A DNA stretch of 9,210 bases from positions 1 to 9,210 of the forward strand of contig CALJAQ010000059.1 in the NCBI GenBank assembly GCA_938029515.1. The letters are read 5' to 3'. Both the position numbers and the translations under genes were made by a program. This DNA is from an uncultured Nitrososphaerales archaeon. Lineage in GTDB: Archaea; Thermoproteota; Nitrososphaeria; Nitrososphaerales; JAAOZN01. This document shows positions 6,200 to 9,210 of this stretch, in pieces. Each line of letters opens with the position of its first letter. Within the stretch, counting starts at the first letter, position 1. The notes beneath the pieces are model-generated. The model was given only the letters and a program-made list of their open reading frames with translations, ran no database searches and was not told the DNA's origin.

Positions 6200-6922
6200 A
6201 TGTTTAGCTTAAGGGGTAGAATCGGTCTAATTGTACCTTCATCAAACACTACTATGGAGATGGATTACCATCGGCTAGCACCACAAGGGGTCTCGGTTCA
6301 CACATCAAGGATGCGCTTCGTAGGCGCAGCTAATGTAGAGGATTTCACTCCGTTATTGGAAGATGCCCGTCGTGCTCTTCAAACATTACTAGACTGCCGC
6401 CCAGATGTAATAGTATGGGGCTGCACAGCAGCAGTAACAGCTCCTCGCCTTGAGGAGGAGGTCAGGCAGATGGTTGAAATCAACCATAATATTCCTTGCG
6501 TGATACCCCTTTCAGCAGCCACCGCAGCCTTCAAAACACTTGGAGCCAGCAGAGTTTCTGTCGCGGCTCCTTATACAGATGACATCCTTAAAGCGGTAAA
6601 AAGATATCTTGAGGAGAAAAGCGTCACCGTCGTAAATATTAGAGGGCTCGGTTTAAGTAATAACCACGATATAGCAAGCCAAACCCCAGAAGTAGTATAC
6701 GAGCTAGTAACCTCTGTTGATTCTAGTGATGCTGAAGGCATATTTATCAGCTGCACAAACCTTAGAGCTCTAGATATGATAGAAAGGTTGGAGTCAGAGT
6801 TGGGTAAGCCCGTGGTTACAAGTAATCAGGCTGGGATATGGAGCGCCTTAAAAACGCTTAGAATTAAGGACCCCATCTTAGGATACGGTAAACTCCTCAG
6901 CTCAACTAGGTATAGAGAGTAG
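6200..6922 (+). CDS. maleate cis-trans isomerase / Asp-Glu racemase superfamily enzyme
   Basis: 240 residues, typical for the maleate isomerase/arylmalonate decarboxylase branch. RIGLIVPSSNTTME (7-20) is the family start with the substrate-binding Asn16. VWGCTAA (72-78) holds Cys75, FISCTNLRALD (182-192) holds Cys185, and VTSNQAGIW (206-214) follows as expected. Known of the family: two opposed Cys carry out isomerisation or racemisation, while arylmalonate decarboxylase lacks the first one. Both are present here, which favours an isomerase or racemase such as maleate to fumarate. Maleate isomerase ends pyridine (nicotinate) breakdown in bacteria; the substrate here is not proven. The start ATG is fixed by an in-frame TAA at 6194-6196. 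No clear Shine-Dalgarno sequence. Same strand as the aldolase and the next gene, but with gaps of 279 and 103 bp, so separate promoters are likely. Confidence 0.82.
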   Translation: MFSLRGRIGLIVPSSNTTMEMDYHRLAPQGVSVHTSRMRFVGAANVEDFTPLLEDARRALQTLLDCRPDVIVWGCTAAVTAPRLEEEVRQMVEINHNIPCVIPLSAATAAFKTLGASRVSVAAPYTDDILKAVKRYLEEKSVTVVNIRGLGLSNNHDIASQTPEVVYELVTSVDSSDAEGIFISCTNLRALDMIERLESELGKPVVTSNQAGIWSALKTLRIKDPILGYGKLLSSTRYRE

Positions 6923-6926
6923 CCAA

Positions 6927-6945
6927 CTTATAAGTTTATTAAAAA
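6927..6945 (+). promoter_or_regulatory. possible promoter between the isomerase and the hydrolase gene
   Basis: Just after the isomerase stop comes CTTATAAG (6927-6934) followed by TTTATTAAAAAG. Initiation about 27 bp on would give a leader of about 65-70 nt before the hydrolase start. A T-rich stretch (CCTTTTCTTTC, about 6958-6968) could instead end the isomerase transcript. Neither is certain. Confidence 0.25.
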
Positions 6946-7025
6946 GAATCTAACCACCTTTTCTTTCTAGCCTACATATTTGCCAAAACACTCTAATACT
7001 GGATGTTATTCTTTCTATCTGATGC

Positions 7026-8021
7026 GTGTTGGCTGAGATGGTTGGTAGGGTTCTGTCCGTTGAAGATGTTAAGAAGGCGTGTCATCCTGCTTGGCCTTAT
7101 CTTCAACCTCCTCTGAAGCCTGTGGCTGAGAAGGATGCTTGGAGCTTCCTTAAGGGTGTGGTAGACATACATGCGCATGGCGCGCCTGAAGCTTGGCTTC
7201 TTGAGCGGCCGAAGATTCTTGAAACTTGTAAGAGGGCTTGTGAGGCTGGTTTGAAGGCTATATGCTTCAAAGACCACAACTATCTTACAAGCGCTGTAGC
7301 GTGTGTTGTGCAGGAGGTTGTGGACGAGTGGGCTTCTCAGCACGGATTCGAGTCTACTCAGATATACGGTGGGGTAGCTTTAAACTACGCTGTAGGAGGC
7401 TTGAACCCCAGAGCGGTTAAGGTGGCGTTAAGCGGAGACTTCGGCGCGAAGACGAAGGCGGTCTACGGCCCCTCGATAGACTCAGCTTGGCAGTATAAGC
7501 TTATGGGTAGAGATGGTGGGATAAGCCTTATAGATGAGAAGGGGAACGTGAAGCCTGAGCTAAAAGAGATCATTCAGATCTTAGCTTCATCAGATAAGAA
7601 GGTCTTCTTGGAGAGCGGGCACGTATCTGTGAAGGAGATGGTGGCTGCCGCTGAAGCTGCTAAAGATGCTGGAGTAGACTTTGTGGTCACACACGCAAAC
7701 CAAGAGATTACTGTGCTTACTGTGGAGGAGGCTAAGGGGTTGGTAGAGAGAGGAGCTTGGATAGAGTTAGCTGAGGTTTCGATGCTAGGCACACCAGTAG
7801 TTGGCGCAGGCTGGATAGTCAACTTTGAGCACAGCCTTAAACTGATCAGAGAGCTGGGGCCTGAGCGCATCATACTAATCTCTGACGCTGGCCAGCCTGG
7901 AAATCCGCCTGTTGAAGCTTATAAGACGATGATTAGAGTTCTGCTAAGCAGGGGAGTAAGTGTTGAAGATCTTACAAAGATGTGTAAGGAGAATCCAGCT
8001 AGAGTTATAGGGTTAAAATAG
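7026..8021 (+). CDS. metal-dependent hydrolase, amidohydrolase type (DUF6282-like)
   Basis: 331 residues from a GTG at 7026. The metal-site pattern of an amidohydrolase-like barrel is visible: VDIHAHGAPE with His49 and His51, FKDHNY (81-86) with Lys82/His84, ESGHVS with His199, VTHANQ with His223, and LISDAGQPGNPP with Asp287. The overall pattern recalls the DUF6282 family, recalled rather than searched, whose substrates are poorly known. The N-terminal 40 residues, with HPAWPYLQPPLKP, precede the barrel. It is probably cytoplasmic, since no signal peptide is seen. The true start could be GTG 7026, TTG 7029 or ATG 7038; an in-frame TGA at 7020-7022 limits it and no clear ribosome site decides. 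Its context (isomerase upstream, convergent oxidoreductase and acyl-CoA ligase downstream) suggests hydrolysis of a cyclic amide, lactone or similar intermediate. That role is inference. Confidence 0.72.
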   Translation: MLAEMVGRVLSVEDVKKACHPAWPYLQPPLKPVAEKDAWSFLKGVVDIHAHGAPEAWLLERPKILETCKRACEAGLKAICFKDHNYLTSAVACVVQEVVDEWASQHGFESTQIYGGVALNYAVGGLNPRAVKVALSGDFGAKTKAVYGPSIDSAWQYKLMGRDGGISLIDEKGNVKPELKEIIQILASSDKKVFLESGHVSVKEMVAAAEAAKDAGVDFVVTHANQEITVLTVEEAKGLVERGAWIELAEVSMLGTPVVGAGWIVNFEHSLKLIRELGPERIILISDAGQPGNPPVEAYKTMIRVLLSRGVSVEDLTKMCKENPARVIGLK

Positions 8022-8033
8022 GCTAGCCTATTT
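8016..8033. terminator. perfect 18-bp palindrome over two convergent stop codons
   Basis: AAATAGGCTAGCCTATTT is exactly self-complementary and includes the TAG of the hydrolase gene (8019-8021), the six-base gap GCTAGC, and the TAG of the oxidoreductase gene on the other strand (8028-8030). As RNA it could fold into a 7-bp stem with a CTAG loop in either direction, so a bidirectional terminator or RNA-end stabiliser is plausible. It lacks a long T-run, so the terminator role is unproven. Confidence 0.45.
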
Positions 8034-9041
8034 GAAGTATGGGATTACGTGTTCAGCGAAGAGCCTGAAGGTCTGCTCCCACTGCTCTCTTGATGTGGGT
8101 CTGATAACTACTTGGCTAACCCCTCTACCTTCTACTTCACGTATCTTTACGACGACATCTTCTGGTGTGCCTGCGTACGACAATTCTTCGGCAAAGACAT
8201 CAGGTAAGAAGGCTGCTGCTTTAACAGCTTCTTCCCATTTAACACTGTGGTGAAGGTCGTGTTCCTCACTATATTCTGTGAAGCGCTTAACCTCTTTAGC
8301 CAAATCTCCGCTTATCTTGAAGCCTGCCTCTTCTAGAATGTTTTGGTAGTGGAGGCAGAACCACATTACGCTGGGCTTAACTTGCAGATATGCCTCCTTG
8401 CGGTCCTCGGAGATTGAGCAGAAGCCTAGGTGCACAAGGTCTACTGACTGAGGGCTTCTACCTGCCTCCTCTAAGCCGAGTTTAACCGCTTTAAGCGCTA
8501 TATCTAGTAGGCTTTTAGATGTGCCTGAGTGTATAACCACACCATCCCCTATTGAACCCCCTAACCTAAGCATCTTCAACCCAGTCGCAACCACGTAGAT
8601 CGGTATGCTTCTGCCTCCGAACCTTAAGCGGAATTTTGCTCCCCCAAATGTTATTTCCTCGCCGATGCATAGCCTACGTATAATCTGTACCGCCTCTGAA
8701 AACTGCTGTAGGTTCGCCGGCTTCAAACCTATTCTTCTGACCGCGCTGTCTCCTGCACCTATCCCTATGACAGCCCTCCCACGTGATATTTCATCAAGTG
8801 TCACAGCCGCTGAAGCTATAACTGATGGGTGCCTCGTTGCTGGGCTTGTCACTAATGTTCCGAGCTTAACCTTATCTGTTGCAGCAGCGGCTAACGCCAG
8901 ATTCATGTATGTGTCTCTATAGATCAGTTGTGAGTCGGGCATCCAGATGTATGTGAAGCCATACCTCTCAGCCTCTCTACAGATCTTGATTACGCTCTCC
9001 GTGGCCGCGTATAGGGCTCCTAGTGATATGCCGAACTTCAT
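8028..9041 (-). CDS. luciferase-like (LLM) F420/FMN-dependent oxidoreductase
   Basis: 337 residues, the length of Mer-like F420-dependent enzymes. It begins MKFGISLGAL. YGFTYIWMPDS (27-37) is the usual second strand, TLVTSPATRHP (62-72) has the TSP..RHP motif near the cofactor with its non-prolyl cis peptide, and VIGIGAGDSAVRRIGL (91-106) is the GxGxGD loop of the F420-binding (Mer/Adf/FGD) branch. GTPEDVVVKI near the C-terminus is also typical. An F420-dependent dehydrogenase or reductase is favoured over a flavin monooxygenase because of the GAGD loop, but the substrate is unknown. The ATG at 9039-9041 is preceded by GAGG at about eight bases, a real ribosome binding site, unlike most genes here. 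It lies 9 bp after the acyl-CoA ligase stop, so the two are one operon. Confidence 0.87.
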   Translation of the reverse strand: MKFGISLGALYAATESVIKICREAERYGFTYIWMPDSQLIYRDTYMNLALAAAATDKVKLGTLVTSPATRHPSVIASAAVTLDEISRGRAVIGIGAGDSAVRRIGLKPANLQQFSEAVQIIRRLCIGEEITFGGAKFRLRFGGRSIPIYVVATGLKMLRLGGSIGDGVVIHSGTSKSLLDIALKAVKLGLEEAGRSPQSVDLVHLGFCSISEDRKEAYLQVKPSVMWFCLHYQNILEEAGFKISGDLAKEVKRFTEYSEEHDLHHSVKWEEAVKAAAFLPDVFAEELSYAGTPEDVVVKIREVEGRGVSQVVIRPTSREQWEQTFRLFAEHVIPYFK

Positions 9042-9050
9042 TCTTTCGCC

Positions 9051-9210
9051 TCAGAGGGGCCTCCTCGGTCTGAAACCTGCTTTATATGCGTCGAATGCTT
9101 CCCCTATCCCTCTCTGCTTTAGTAGATACCTCTGCGCTCTTTGCGTCGGGGTCTTGGGTATTTCATCAACGTACTCTACATATCTTGGCACCATATAGTA
9201 GGGTAGCCTA
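9051..9210 (-). CDS. AMP-forming acyl-CoA synthetase, C-terminal end (N-terminus outside window)
   Basis: The minus-strand frame from the window edge gives 52 residues ending at TGA (9051-9053). It begins RLPYYMVPRYVEYVDEIPKT, then PTQRAQRYLLKQRG, the typical C-terminal lobe of ANL-superfamily ligases (MVPRY.E.VDE.PKT form, as in CaiC-like acyl-CoA ligases). The protein activates a carboxylic acid to its CoA thioester with ATP. At the place of the usual catalytic Lys in the TGK motif this protein has TQR, so an Arg (fragment residue 24) stands there. Some ligases of this 'TPT.R' kind exist, so loss of function should not be assumed. Co-transcribed with the LLM oxidoreductase, which suggests an acid-CoA substrate pathway. 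Confidence 0.82.
   Translation of the reverse strand, partial: RLPYYMVPRYVEYVDEIPKTPTQRAQRYLLKQRGIGEAFDAYKAGFRPRRPL

Noticed and set aside
6993..7343. Minus-strand open frame of 116 codons
   Set aside because: It overlaps the metal-site-bearing N-terminal half of the hydrolase gene and shows no family motif.
8605..9198. Plus-strand open frames of 105 and 83 codons
   Set aside because: They are shadows of the LLM oxidoreductase and the acyl-CoA ligase end, both recognisable on the minus strand.
1..9210. CRISPR array, insertion sequence or integration site
   Set aside because: No regularly spaced direct repeats, no transposase or integrase motifs, no terminal repeats and no tRNA gene end were seen by eye.

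Overview
The window looks like a chromosomal segment of an archaeon. The evidence is an archaeal/V-type (A-type) ATPase subunit C fragment facing a full subunit I, a winged-helix protein that looks like the archaeal DUF4443 family, frequent GTG/TTG starts, and several starts with a TATA-like box centred about 27 bp upstream and little or no Shine-Dalgarno sequence, which suggests leaderless transcripts. A Thermoproteota (TACK) lineage is a reasonable guess, but the sequence alone does not fix it. There is no CRISPR array, transposase, integrase or convincing tRNA/rRNA.

Layout. (1) 1-2299: the 3' end of the ATPase subunit C gene (+) meets subunit I (-), and their stop codons overlap in a shared TTAA. 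(2) 2374-3015: a DUF4443-like winged-helix protein (-), upstream of subunit I on the same strand. (3) 3016-3504: a 489-bp spacer with two sizeable hairpins, a TATA-like motif and an open frame that lacks a start. (4) 3505-5197: a small thioredoxin-like protein (+) and a complete dihydroorotase-type amidohydrolase (-), convergent with a 32-bp overlap. The dihydroorotase starts at TTG, with a clear TATA box at -27. (5) 5336-8021: three + strand enzyme genes, namely a class II (fuculose-phosphate type) aldolase, a maleate isomerase/Asp-Glu racemase superfamily enzyme with both catalytic Cys, and a metal-dependent hydrolase of the amidohydrolase type. A possible tiny - strand gene sits in the spacer between the first two. 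(6) 8028-9210: an F420/FMN-type luciferase-like oxidoreductase (-) and, 9 bp upstream, the C-terminus of an AMP-forming acyl-CoA synthetase (-), clearly one operon. A perfect 18-bp palindrome separates this operon from the convergent hydrolase gene.

How the genes fit together. The ATPase genes are housekeeping. The right half (aldolase, maleate-isomerase family, amidohydrolase-type hydrolase, luciferase-like oxidoreductase, acyl-CoA ligase) resembles a small catabolic island for an organic acid or cyclic amide/lactone. No substrate can be read from the sequence, and the pathway idea is inference from co-location only. I see no clear defence system or wholly new machine. The least explained items are the structured 489-bp spacer, the 37-codon candidate gene and the unassigned catabolic island.
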